Of a stretch of DNA of 64,000 nucleotides, positions 1-12,054 are shown piece by piece (the first letter of the stretch is position 1; each line of letters opens with the position of its first letter). This DNA comes from Coriaria nepalensis (taxonomy: Eukaryota; Streptophyta; Magnoliopsida; Cucurbitales; Coriariaceae), in NCBI GenBank assembly GCA_027186245.1, contig CP114481.1, forward strand, positions 56,428,569-56,492,568, in the 5' to 3' direction. The position numbers were made by a program, and so were the translations under genes. The notes under the pieces were generated by a model. It saw only the letters and a program-made list of their open reading frames with translations, made no database searches and was not told the origin of the DNA.

Positions 1-1941
1 TATAGCTTGCAGAATTCCTGTTTAAACCGGTCCACTAGGTAATCCCATTGCTTCGGTTCAAATAAATTCTGTAAAGCATAAAAGAAGAAATCAATCATAT
101 TTTCAGACCACCAAGTCAAAGAACGAGCTTTACATTAAAGTAACATGCAAACAACAGTCTAAAATTGTTCAGATCAACAGAAGTGTTCACCTTGTATGTA
201 GTACACTCAGTACTGCTCTTGAAAGCCAGTGTTGCCATGACCCGCTGCAATTCTTTCATATGAGTAGCTCCCCAAGGAGCAAGGTACTTTTGAGCATATG
301 TTATAGCTCGTAAACAGTCTTCAGCTCGTACCAACTCAATGAACTCTTGTAGTCTCAACTGAAATTCGAATTTGCTCTGTCATAACAGAAATGATGAATG
401 TTGAGCCACCGGATACACTATTATTCTGCTTGAAAAAATTCCTCTCCCCCCCCGGGAGCCCCCTCTTTTCTTCTACTATTAAAAGGTAGTATTTTATACC
501 TTTGATTTCTTTAACCTTGACTTGTTATCAGCACACCATGCTAGAGCAGGAGCAACCTCCTTGTTTTGAAGAGCATCAACAATTTTTTTTGCTTCTTGGA
601 ATACATCAATGTCGACGAGGTCCTGACACACATAGAGTCAATCAACACACAAGATCGATCTTAGTTCTTATTACATGCCTATTCAAGGCTCATAAAAAGT
701 TCTCATTTTCTCCAAGATGTGACTTGTATCATTTAGTTCTTCAACCTTAATCCAAAAAAAAGAGTAGATAAGGAAATTTTACATATTCTCCTTCTCCGGG
801 TGCCAAGCTACAGTATCACAATTTCGATGGTCATGAGTCATGATGCAGTGATGCCAACATATTTTATCGTTATCAGGAAAGCTCAACCAAATATGATGAA
901 AATTTCAACTTAAAGCATCCTATAACAGACACTAGCTCAAAAGCTCCTCAGCACCAATAATCTGTATAGTATGGAAGGTGCCTAACTAAGAACATAACTA
1001 TCTTTCAATTCTCTTTGGCTGAAGAACTAAATGAAAACAACTAGGTGTCCAAAATTTTACAGCTCTCCAATTCTGAGAGCAAGCAAGTATAAGAACCTGT
1101 ATATTGCTAATTTCTGCCAACTTCGCAGCAGTGTCACAGTATGACATCCGCAACATGTAGTCTATCAGAGTCCTCTTCACACGTATATTGTTCCATTCTG
1201 AAAAATTATCTGTATCTGCTGATTCTAAATGGTCAAGTCTAGCCCTGCACTTCTGCGCTTGCAAGTTCTCGATATGACTTCCTTCTTCCAACTTAAACCA
1301 ACAAGAAACAAAATAAAAATTAAGAGTTGATGAGTATCACTGAGTATCAACCTATACTTTTAATCTAATAATTAACTGAACCATTAGCCGATATGACGAG
1401 CTTCTAATCAAGTTACAACTCAGATACCACTATCAACAATGAAGGTGAGTCCTGGATCAAATCAAACAATATCGCGTCTTAGGACTTACACTTCCTTCTT
1501 CTTTTCAAGAGCGCCAAAATCAAGCACCCTATCGTCTAATTTCATATATGGAAACTAAACTTTCCATTTGAGCTTTTCTGCCACTAGTAATAAGGAAAAT
1601 AAAAAAGCTACGGTCCATTTCACTACCTTTCTCTTCATCCCCTGCAACCTAGAAACGAACGAATTGAGATGGTTTACAGCCTCATCCGTAGACATATCAT
1701 CACGTTCGGCCGCTTCACTAACGCCTGAAATTACAGCCGAAATTTCTTTCTCAATAGCGCGATGATTGGTGCGGATCGTCTTCTTGTAGTTCTCGAAGGG
1801 TACCTTAATGAACTGGTGCTCCAACTTCAGTGACTCCGACGATTGGCTGAGATTTTCAGGCGGAGGACCGATTATTGTTGCATTTGCAGGGACCGCGGCG
1901 GCGGTAGTGGCGGAGCCGTTGGGGAGGGAATCCATTTCCAT
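1..1941 (-). CDS. MAEA/GID9-like RING subunit of the CTLH (GID) E3 ubiquitin ligase, 5' part
   Basis: Five exons are seen on the minus strand, and the gene runs off the left edge. Exon 1 is 1941-1627 and starts MEMDSLPNG. Exon 2 is 1291-1097 and carries a LisH-like segment (VKRTLIDYMLRMSYCDTA). Exon 3 is 622-500 (CTLH segment, EAKKIVDALQNKEVAPAL). Exon 4 is 376-191 (CRA region, YAQKYLAPWG). Exon 5 is 68 to the window edge (EPKQWDYLVDRFKQEF). All joins use GT-AG sites and complete exons are whole codons. The family pairs its C-terminal RING with RMND5 to ubiquitinate substrates in nucleus and cytosol; the RING itself lies outside the window. The N-terminus is rich in Ala and Asn, as in plant homologues. 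It is divergent to the coiled-coil gene at 3421, so the 1.5 kb between them probably holds both promoters. A TTG just before the ATG is not taken as start. Confidence 0.88.
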
Positions 1942-3420
1942 CAACGCAGTGGAGAGAGAGACAGAGATCCAGGAAAAATAGTAAAAAGGAAAATAGTTTA
2001 GGAAAATTATATTATAATCCTTTTTGTTTATAAAATAAACTTTTACTCCAATACTTTATGAATAATTACACTTATTACAACAAAAAATTACATAGAGGCC
2101 ACCATAATCTCGTGCGTACTCGATTTTTACCCCAAGTAAATACTATTCCCTTTATGAGGCCCTTCTTTTCACCTTCATCCGCGGCAACAAAATTTAAAAA
2201 AAAAATAAAAAAATAAAAAACTACTGGACAAATATACTCTTTAAATTTTGAAAGAAGATACACGGAGAGTAGACCTCATCACTCTCTTCTCCGTTCTCTG
2301 AACTTTGTTGCCTGCCGTTTGTAACGGACTTTTACGCCGCCGCTAAACTCGGACGCTCTTTTATTTGGGCTTTAAACGCCGGCCAGTTTTAGTTCGCTGT
2401 CTTTTAGATGCATTACTCCAGATTTGAATTTCAAATTACAGTGAGGAAGAATCCGATCAATTGGTACGTTACTATTCATCATGATTAAGTGAGTTCTTTG
2501 TATTATGTTGCTTTCGATCCGTGTTGAATTTTGGTTTTCTTTGTCTTGTTTCGTATTGTTCTGATTCGGAAGAAGAAAGTCGAGTGGAAGAAGTTGTAAG
2601 CATTGAATCTTTGTTTTGTGAATTCTGTGTTTTGTTTGGATGCAGAGAAAGAGAGCAAAAATCTTCGATCTAAAAAGTTCTCTTTTTAATTACTCAATCA
2701 ATTTCTTAGCAATCAAGCCGTGACAATCCTAGAACTGCATAGAGGGATCACTCTGCTGTAACAGGTGGCTAGTAAACATCTTACGGGAAGAAAATGATGA
2801 GGTTATAGAAGTCTATTGTCGACAAACACGAGTAGCAATCAGTGTTATACCATGAATTAGATCGAATCAAGCTCTCTGGCACATCGGCTTTCTGAATTAT
2901 TTTTATGTAACAACTCTGTACTGAAGGTCTGTTCGATCTCACGTGCTCAGCTATTTTTACTCCTATATATAAATATATATTAATCTACGTCAAACTATTC
3001 GTTGGAAACGAATCATTAGAGTAGAAATGCTATGGTTCTTGAGTTTTGAAGCCAAATTTTAAGGTTATTTAGCATTTTCTTCTCTGATATTAATGTGTTG
3101 CTCTTGGGTAATCATTAACTATGGTTTTCTTTCTATCAAGTCTTGAGTGTCATCGCTCTCTGCCTACCTCTTTGTATAATGATTACAGTGCGAATTTGCT
3201 ACTTGCTTTCATGATTTCTGTTCCATAATTAACATCTGGAACTTGCATGAGTTGTATTTCACAAACAAGATTCAACGTACTTTTTTCTCTGTTTTGCTTT
3301 ATCTCATAGGTTCGATAGCTACTAATCAAGATAGGATAAATAAAGGATTGGACAGAAACCTAGAGACTAGAAGCTCATTGATTATCTTACACAGTTAGCA
3401 ATTTCGTTGAAGAGTCACAG
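1942..3420. other. Divergent intergenic region with the 5' leader of the coiled-coil gene
   Basis: No convincing coding exon is seen. The segment separates two divergent genes and probably contains both promoters plus a 5' UTR, possibly with an intron, for the gene starting at 3421. Stop codons are frequent and the sequence is AT-rich. The only longer minus-strand frame, 2075-2263, is low-complexity and Phe-rich. Confidence 0.5.
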
Positions 3421-6400
3421 ATGAAGAAACTCTTCTTTTTCCGATCTTCTTCAACTGGAAACGGAGACACAAACGATGCTGATTCTCCACCAACTGATAA
3501 GGGAACTTACTGGGAGCATAAATCAGAAGGTGCGTCCGATTTTCAAGCCAACTACAAGAGTGTGAGGGGTAGTTTCCATAGACCTAAGGGCTTGTTTCCC
3601 AAATCTCCAAGGCAAATAGATGATATACAGAGCTCCAGTGCCAGTCCTAAGCTCATAAGGAGTCGATCTTTGTCTTCAGCTGCCTTTCTCAGTGGAGAGT
3701 CCGGACAGGTCCATTGTTCAGGCCGGGTTGATCAGAGTAGGTCTCCTTCTAAAGGGAGTAATGATGCTTCCTATCAGCAACGTGATCATCCATCCCGGTG
3801 AGACTATTTATATGTTGAATTTCAATCCAAGAAAAGCTAATCGCAAATTTAGTACACTATTTTTCATCAAGCATTTAGTAATTACAGTACTCTTTAACTC
3901 AACTTGTGAAGCCTACAATTTCTGACAGTTTCCGAGCTCTAACTCCAGAGAGGGAATATAACTCCAGCTGGTTCAAAATATCAAATACCCGAGATGCGCC
4001 TGGAATTGGATTCGAGAGGCCAGCTTCTGCTGTCTCATCAGGGAATTCTTCTCCTACCTCTAGTCATGTATCCAGTAGAATCTTGGACCGCTACATTGAT
4101 GGAGAGCAACATCAGCAGAGGACCAGACCTAATAATAACAATGGATATGGAAATAGTAGGGGGTGGAAGCCACCTCGTGTTCAGCATATGGCTCAAACAT
4201 CACCACTGCATAGTATCAGAGAGAAGCAGAGGTGGCTTTCATTCAGAGAAGATAAAATTCCTCTATTTTGTACCAAGTCAGAAGAATGCTCAGAACATAG
4301 GCTTGAAAATAGATTGCCAGGGAGATTTGCAGAAGATGTTATGAGAATCAAGACGGAAGACACTTATGCTAGATCCTTCTTAGATTCTAACTCAGATGGG
4401 ATTTCTGAGAAGAGTTTTCCAACAGAGAAGGAGTTTTGCTCGTATGACACTGAGCAGGACTTGGAAGGGGAAAAATTACAAAAAAGAGTTGAGGCAGCTG
4501 AGGAAAGGGCCATGCTTTTATCTGAAGAACTTGAGCAGGAAAGCTTTCTACAAGGAAGTGTGTCTGATGTGCCAGCTTTGATTCATAAAATTAAGAACCT
4601 GACAGAGGAGAGGATCACCATGGCCCTTGAAATTTCAGGCCTCTTACGATCTCGAATTGCTGAAAGGGCATCTGCAAAAGAAGAGATCAGATTGGCAAAA
4701 GCAGGACTGCTGTCCATAACCCAGAAAGTGGAGAAGGAGAAGAGCGAGATGCAATCTGTATTAGAGAAGGAGATAGACAGAAGGTCCATTGACTGGTCAG
4801 CCAAGCTTGAGAAGTACCGCTTAGAAGAGGAGAAGCTTCGTGAGAGAGTCCGAGAGCTTGCGGAACATAATGTTTCACTTCAAAGAGTAGTCTCATCCTA
4901 TAATGAGAAGGAAAAGGAGAGGGAAAGTAGAATTTCATATTCAGAGCAAAATCTAAAGGACCTGACGAAAAGGATGGATGGAATGAGAGAAGAAAATCAA
5001 TGCCTAAGGCAGAATCTTGCTGAATTAGAAGAGAAGTATAGGGCAGAAAAAGAAAGTAGAGGTTGCATCACAAGGAATTTGGAGGAGAAGGAGAAGGAAT
5101 GCAAGGATTTGCATAAATCCCTAACAAGGTTAGTTAGGACCTGCAGTGAACAAGAGAAGACCATCCATGGCTTGGGAGAAAGATTAAATGAGGAATTTAA
5201 TGATCACCCAGTGGAAATGCTTGATAAGCAAGTGGTGAAATTGCAGATGGAGAAAGTCAGGTTAGCAGGGGTGGAACTGGCATTGAGAAGAGAGTTAGAA
5301 TCTTACAGAATCGAGGTCAATTCTCTTCGACAGGAGAATATTAACATGTTGAGCCGATTAAAAGACAATGGAAATGGGGGTGGTTTCTTAACCTTAAAGC
5401 TGGAAAAGGAGATGGGGTCAAGAATTTACTGTCTGCAAAATCAAGGGTTATCATTGCTAAATGAGAGTTCTCAATACTGTGCAAAATTACTTGAGTTTAT
5501 CAAAGATAAAGCAGTCCAGAGTCGAGAAATTAATCAGGGAATGGAATCCATCAAAAATAGTTTAGATGGTGAATTTGTAATTGAATCAGAAATGAAAGTT
5601 CAGAGGTTCAAGTGTGGAACAGAAAGCCTGACAAGAAGTTTGCAGATGGTATCGACATTTTTCATTGAGAAGTCCAGCCTTGCTGCTTCAGAAATTCATT
5701 CTCAAGGAATGAAAGCAGATGGATCAGTTCAACTAAATAATCAATATTCACAGGTGAGTATGTCTGATTTCTGTCTCTGGATTATGGAACTGGTATCTAG
5801 AGTGGGAATCATTATCATTAATGTACTTGACATCTTCTCTTGCTTGTATAGGAGGATGTTATCAGAGCTGAGCTAAAAGCAGAAACTTTATTAACAAGTG
5901 TATTAAGAGAGAAGCTATACTCTAAAGAGATTGAAGTTGAGCAATTGCAAGCTGAACTGGCAACAGCAGTAAGAGGTAACAGCATACTGAGAGGTGAAAT
6001 CCAAAATGCAATGGACAACCTTTCTTGCCTAACCCACGAGAAGAAGGATCTTGAACTTCAGGTACTGTTCTTTTTCTTTTTTTTTCTTTTCCCCCCCTCT
6101 ATGTGACTTTAGTCGCAGACTGTTCCTAGTATATCTGTAGTGAAATCATGAGAGGTGCTCTTATTCTTGGTCACAGATGCTAAAGAAGGACGGGATCATA
6201 AACCGGCTTCAAAATGACCTCCAAGATTCTTCAAAGGAATTAGCAATTGTAAGGGGAATGCTACCAAACATATCCAAGGAGAGAGATATGATGTGGGATG
6301 AAGTGAAGCAATACAGTGAAAAGAACATTGTATTGAACTCAGAAGTAGCTTTATTGAAGAAGAGGGTAGAGACTTTAGATGAAGAAATACTGATGAAGGA

Positions 6401-6494
6401 AGGTCAGATTACAATCCTTCAAGACACACTGGGAAACAACTGCTTTGACCTACTAGCCAGTCCCGATTCGACTCGAGAATTCCTACTGCAATAA
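3421..6494 (+). CDS. Long coiled-coil protein of unknown function (rootletin/myosin-tail-like)
   Basis: Four coding exons join in frame: 3421-3797, 3929-5753, 5852-6061 and 6177-6494, giving about 909 residues. The second exon must begin at 3929, after an AG, because only that join keeps the phase (HPSR to FRALTPER). The protein starts MKKLFFFRSS, has a Ser/Pro-rich low-complexity N-terminal third, then long charged heptad-rich stretches (EKLQKRVEAAEERAMLLSEE; KLEKEMGSRIYCLQNQGLSL) almost to the C-terminus. There is no motor, kinase or membrane segment. In plants such proteins are annotated only as myosin-heavy-chain-related or rootletin-like. From memory the closest Arabidopsis relative is At3g55060, which also neighbours a MAEA gene. 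A cytoskeletal or scaffold role is inference from the coiled coil alone. Confidence 0.85.
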
Positions 6495-7046
6495 TAACCA
6501 GAAAAGTCATCGAGGTGGTAAGATGAGTATATTAATTAAACACAATTTGAACGTAATCAATAAGGTGCCGTTTCCTTTGCAGTTTTGTCTCCTTTTCTTC
6601 TTCTCTTTGTTCGAGTGTTTGATAGAGATATAAATTTACATGATTCTTTTGCAAGTGAATCCAATTTTGTACAAATTGATGTCACAGCTTCGTTTCAGAA
6701 AAAGATATAACATTTGCATTTTTTTGTGCTATTATATCCGTTCTATGAACTATCGATTTTACGTTCTATCAAACCGGCACTGAATTTGAACTCCAGCTCT
6801 TGAACTCCGGCTCTGTAATATCCTTATCGGAATAAAAATACTATATTTAGACAAGTCTAAAATTTTACATGTTCAGTCCTCCCCAGCGAAGCTAGCAAGT
6901 TGTGGCATAGAATCCCTATTTGATTGACAGTAATTGAATCCATACCTATGTTACACTATGTTACATCGAATACACAAAACGGTGTAATAATGTCACCTGG
7001 AGAGTAAGGGACACCAGCCACCACAAGGATTCATATACCGTCGAGA
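6495..7046. other. Intergenic, 3' region of the coiled-coil gene
   Basis: AT-rich sequence with no recognisable exon. I looked here for the missing 5' exons of the PP2C gene at 8536 and found none. Confidence 0.5.
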
Positions 7047-8417
7047 TCATAGAGATGCAGGTTTCCAAAAGTCGAAGAGCTTCCTATGCTGGAACAGAGG
7101 GAAGTTGAAAAAAGAAAAGGGAATTAGATGAGAAACCATGTCCTTGTCACTACATTCATATTACATATTATAAGTTGGTAAGACTTACCACGGCAATGGC
7201 CATCTTTGCTATTACTGATTCAATCAATTTGAAGTCAATATCAGCAACTACAACAACCCCTGTTGACTGTCGATCTAAAGAAAAACGGTGACAAGCGACT
7301 AAGTTAGAAGGATAGGAACTTTAATATCACCAATGAGAAGTGGGAACTGAAAAATGAACAAGAAAAACAATCTCACCAGGTTGGCGACCAACTACTGTTC
7401 GCCATGGATCAATGATTAAAGTGTCACCATAGCTTTCCCTTTCCTCGCTATGGTTACCTGCTTGTGCAGCAGCTACAACCTGACAATGCATTCTTTACGT
7501 CAATCCCAAACAAGAGTTAAGGTGAACCGGTTGCATATATGACGTTCCATTATAAACCTTATTTTGTCTCCATAAGTTTGAACAAATAAAAGAGTGTAAT
7601 AAATTTAATGGATGCCTGGATTTAAGGAAAGAGATTTCATTACATAGCACTGAGTCTCAATTGCACGAGCACGGAGAAGAATTTCCCAGTGAGCCTCACC
7701 TGTTACTTTTGTGAATGCTGAAGGTACCAGTAAAATCTGCTGATGGATCAACCATGAGCAAGTGCAAGATAACAGCGAAAACCATTACACCAAAAAGCTA
7801 GGGGAAGGTTCATACTTCAGCTTCATGTTGAAATCTCAGTAGTTGGTAAAGTTCTGGGAATCTCAAATCATAGCAAACTGTTAAACCCAAACGGCCAACA
7901 GGCCTGACTACTGCCACAATTTCCCACCCTAAAACCATGACAAATTCACATGGTTCATACACAAACTAATTATCTAAACGCATTATTCCAATGTTAATGT
8001 GAACACGCCATTTTCCACTTTTTCCCCCCATTTTGGGAAGAGGGAAGAGGAAAAGAGAGAGAGAGAAAGGAGGGGGGGAACTGAAATGAAGCTGCCTCAT
8101 CCGAAGCATTTCACAGTTTACATGGAGCTAGGCTACTCTGCGGCAAAGATGATTGTTCATTTAGACTTGATCTTATACATATTTGGGACGTTACCTGCTT
8201 TGGTATGGTTGCTTTCTCTGTATGCTCTTCCTCCACGAACATCAACATCAAACCTTCACATGGAAGCAACCCTTAGACAACCTTGCTAAGGAGCAGTATC
8301 GTTGCATGATTGGTCCATCCAATGGCTCTGCAACCCTTAGACCTTCCCCATCCTCGGCAAGCACATAAGAGAAAATTTCAGGGAAGCAAAGCAGCTTCGC
8401 CCAGCAGAAACTGCTTC
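7047..8417 (-). pseudogene. Nitrilase-like (NIT1/deaminated-glutathione amidase type) gene remnant
   Basis: Exons read on the minus strand at 8417-8195, 7928-7816, 7736-7644, 7479-7377, 7274-7189 and 7088-7047. The downstream exons join cleanly: GLTVCYDLRFPE with the catalytic Cys, then [32 protein letters not shown], and a family-like end FDFWKPASL-stop. The upstream exon is broken. One G is missing in the segment that should read SAGAKLL, so the frame shifts. About 30-40 residues between YCSLAR and FDVDV have been replaced by a short unrelated-looking stretch, which removes the Lys of the Glu-Lys-Cys triad. The first exon of the family is absent. Introns are retained, so this is a genomic-DNA copy, not a retrocopy. 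It points against its neighbours and sits where the PP2C 5' exons should be. Confidence 0.8.
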
Positions 8418-8535
8418 CTACAAGTATTGGAATCATTAAACTCATAATGCCAAGATTGAGAAAACAATAATAAAGTTTAGGAACACATAAAAGATGGATC
8501 AAACTGGAATTTGTGGCCTTCTATTTTTCTTACAG

Positions 8536-9120
8536 ATTTCTAGATCAATTGGGGATGCCTATCTGAAGAATTCAGAATTCAATAGAGAGCCACTCCTCCC
8601 GAAATTTAGTCTGGAAGAACCATTCCAGAAGCCGATTTTAAAAGCCCAGCCTGTGATCTTAGTACGGAAACTCTACCCAGAAGATCAGTTTCTTATCTTT
8701 GCATCAGATGGCTTGTGGGAATATTTGACCAATCAGGAAGCAGCTGACTTTGTTCACAGCCTTCCCCGTAATGTAGTCATCTCTTTCTCAATCGGTTTCT
8801 GAAGCTTCTTTATGTAAGGGATAACTTAGCTACTTTCTGGGTTTTTTTCTTAACAGGGTATTGCAAGGAAACTTGTTAAAACAGCACTTAGGGAAGCTGC
8901 TAAGAAAAGAGAAATGAGATACTTGGACTTGAAAAGGATCAATCATGGGGTGCGGAGACATTTTCACGATGATATAACGGTTATTGTTTTGTTCCTTGAT
9001 TCTCCTCTGATCAATGGCAGCTCATCCAACGGACCTCTGCTTTCGATCAGAGGTGGGGTCGGTTTAATCTCAGACCATCTTTCTCTCTCTTGTTCTTTCT
9101 TTCTTCTCTTTTATTTTTAA
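8536..9120 (+). pseudogene. 3' half of a PP2C-type protein phosphatase gene, 5' exons missing
   Basis: Two exons, 8536-8772 and 8857-9120, encode the C-terminal part of a clade-D-like PP2[29 protein letters not shown] with the metal-binding [20 protein letters not shown], and [16 protein letters not shown] with the conserved DD. The first exon begins exactly after a good acceptor (cttacag), so it was an internal exon. No upstream exons with the N-terminal metal-binding motifs are present back to the coiled-coil gene. Instead an inverted nitrilase remnant ends about 120 bp upstream. The tail after SIRGG reads into low-complexity sequence. A full PP2C would be about 380 residues; fewer than half are here. 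No activity is expected. From memory Arabidopsis has a PP2C (At3g55050) at the matching place. Confidence 0.78.
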
Positions 9121-9435
9121 CGTAAAATTTTTTTCTTGAATCTGAAGTAATCTCAACAGTCGATGTTAGTGCAAGTTTCGAAGTACTCGCCGCGGAAACT
9201 GTCCGGGATCCGACTCTTGATGACATACAATGAATTTTCTTTCTTTTGTTTGGAACCTTCCAAGTAATTTTTGAACGAGTATATCAGGTGAACTCTTTTA
9301 CTCAAAAGCATTGAAAAAAGAAAGTAGTACTCCAAAAAAATTCTAAAAAACGTGGAAGTATATTAATCACACATCATCTAACAATAGCAACTGAAAACAA
9401 CAAGAAGTCGGCAACCCACAAACACGAAAGTAAAA
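9121..9435. other. Upstream region of the lambda GST gene
   Basis: AT-rich intergenic sequence between the PP2C remnant and the GST start codon. It probably holds the GST promoter and 5' UTR. No specific element was identified. Confidence 0.45.
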
Positions 9436-11242
9436 ATGGCTTCGCTTTTGAAAGGAATCTACAGCTACAGCTACGGTTCTGCATTCGCCACTACTGGTTT
9501 GTCTTCTCCACCAGATAGTCCCTTATTAACTTCCTCCCTCTCCTTCTCCTCCAAGAAGAAACCAGCAAGCTTCCAAATTATCACCTTATCTCCCCTTTCT
9601 AAGCTTCATCACTTCACTGTATCTGCAACAATGGCCTCTGGGTATTTTTTATTTTCTTTTTTCTTTCCTGACATATTTCTAAGCCTCCCTCTTTCTTTTA
9701 TCACTAGTGACTTAATTTCTTTCTGTGTCCGACATTTTTTTGTATGTATAGAAATGCTGTTCAAGAGGTACTTCCTCCAGCTCTCACTTCTACTTCAGAA
9801 CCGCCTTCTGTTCTCTTCGATGGAACTCCGAGGTTTATACTATCAATTGCACTCTACCTGTTTGTTAAAATCCCAATGAGAACAATGTGCTTATTTTAAT
9901 TTATTTTTTATTTATAATTGTTGATTGCTGAAGGTTGTATATATCTTACACATGCCCTTATGCTCAGCGTACTTGGATTACCCGGAACTGTAAGGTAAAT
10001 ATTTCTAACACGAAAATTAGATCTTTCAGTTATATATTAATCAAGCTCTGCTTTTCAAATAGGCCTCATATGATGAAATTACTCTGTTCTCTCTCTTATA
10101 ACATTGAGCAGGGATTGCAGAAAAAGATCCAGTTGGTTCCTATCGATCTTCAGGATAGACCATCTTGGTACAAGGAAAAAGTTTACCCACCTAACAAGGT
10201 GAAATTTTTTTTCGCTTGATCGGTACTAGCTAATTTTACTTATATCATCATCATCAGAAAATTCGAGAGATTGATATGGAAATGAGTGAAATTTCTTAAT
10301 GCAGGTGCCATCACTTGAACACAATAATGAAGTCAAAGGAGAGAGCCTCGATTTGATTAAATATATCGACAGCAACTTTGAAGGGCCTTCCCTATTCCCT
10401 GATGTAAGATTCTAACTTAAAATGGAGTACTGTTTTAGCCTTATTACCTCTAAAATTATAGAAAGAATTGAATATAGTTAGTTGGTGTATAGGATCCTGC
10501 AAAGAGAGAGTTTGCAGAAGAGTTGCTGTCCTACACCGATTCGTTCAGTAGAGCTGTAGTGTCTTCCATCAAAGGAGATGGAGATGAAGCCAGTAAGATT
10601 ATAGCCAGCTTGCTCGTTTCTTTCCTTTTTTCGATCTAGAAACAAAAATGATTAACTATAATTTGCCTGATCAGATGGTGCATTTGACTACCTTGAATCT
10701 ACTCTTTCCAAGTTTGATGATGGTCCTTTCTTCCTCGACCAGTTCAGCCTAGTAAGTTCAAAATATATCAATTCAAATGTGATCCTTAAAAAACCTATCA
10801 TCTGTAATTGCATTTGAGGTTGAATAATTCTCCAAAAATGCTTTCAGGTGGATATAGCTTATGCTCCCTTCCTTGAAAGATACGTTCCCCTCTTGGCAGA
10901 AGTAAAGAAGCATGATATCACCATAGGCAGACCTAGAATAGCAACTTGGATCGAGGTACTCGAAACATATCTTTCCTTTTAATTCAATCTGTGACGAAAA
11001 TTATCCGAAACTATATATTTAGCCAATTAATTGCCTTTTCTTAATCATATGCAGGAGATTAACAAAATAGAGGCTTACAAGCAAACCAAGCGCGACACAA
11101 AAGAACTTGTTGAAGGGCTTAAGAAACGCTTCGGGTATGAAAAATTATCTCCTATCAAAAAGCTGTTAAACCTTTTTTTGTTTCCTAGTTAACTTTTCTT
11201 TACTTAACAGTCCATTTTCTGGACAGGCTCAGCTCTCTTTAG
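9436..11242 (+). CDS. Lambda-class glutathione transferase, probably plastid-targeted
   Basis: Exons: 9436-9641, 9752-9832, 9934-9994, 10112-10198, 10305-10403, 10493-10592, 10675-10751, 10848-10955, 11055-11134 and 11227-11242. The product is about 304 residues. Residues 1 to about 65 are Ser-rich and poor in acidic residues, like a chloroplast transit peptide. A second ATG (MASG) near its end could give a cytosolic form. The thioredoxin-fold active site is CPYAQR, whose Cys makes lambda GSTs thiol transferases/deglutathionylating enzymes rather than conjugating ones. VPSLEHNNEVKGESLDLIKY supplies the cis-Pro and GSH-binding region, and the helical C-domain follows (FFLDQFSLVDIAYAPFLERY). 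The last junction is uncertain: splicing gives RFGLSSL-stop, while reading through the donor ends at 11192 with 14 extra residues. Confidence 0.9.
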
Positions 11243-12054
11243 TGTCATAGAAGTATGAAGCCTATGCCCTGCCTCCCCATGGGTTGAGAAATAGAGCATC
11301 TGACAATTCTTTTCTGCTCCTACCAAGTTGTGAAAATGTAAAATAAGAATGAACTATCATCGTTACAGTATTTTTCATTTATTGCTTTCTTTCTGTTTCA
11401 CTGATTTATTGTAAGAGGCCAACAAAAACTACACGTCGATCTGTACATTCCTCTCGTCCCAGGAAGACCGGATCGACGATGAGCTCGAAAATGTGAAAAG
11501 TTGCAAAAGCCTTAGAAAGAAGAAAATATCCCGTATCGCGAAATGCATGCGACACGTCACTTTATATTATAGTACGAGAGAATCGGAGAGCTTGACCTTA
11601 TGTTTAGACTGATTTTGTTAAGCAAATTCAATTTGATTTTTTTTTTGGTTAAAATAATCTTAAGAAAATGAATTAAGTAAATTTTAAAATATAAAATTAG
11701 GAAAGATCAAAATATTCACAATTTAATCGTTACACATCTATCTCAAATTTCAATATCGATCTAAAACTTCACAATTCTCAATCTTACTTGTCCAATCACG
11801 GTTGGCCTTCTCACCCAAGAATCTTGGCGTTCGCCTACCGGCCCTTCATCCGTCGACCTACTTCTCATAGTTCGTCGTGGTTGGCTTTCTTGGTCTTCTC
11901 GCCCAAGTCGGTCATCGTCTATCATGATCGTCCCCTTCTCACTTCAACTTTCTCGATCGCCTAATGTTCCCTCAATCTTGATGGATAATGATTGTTGATG
12001 GTGAATAATTGATATCTCGATTGGGATCAATGAGGGATCAATGAGATACCAAAC

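Noticed and set aside
7999..8368. Plus-strand frames starting at 7999 and 8183
   Set aside because: They are antisense to the nitrilase remnant and include intron sequence.
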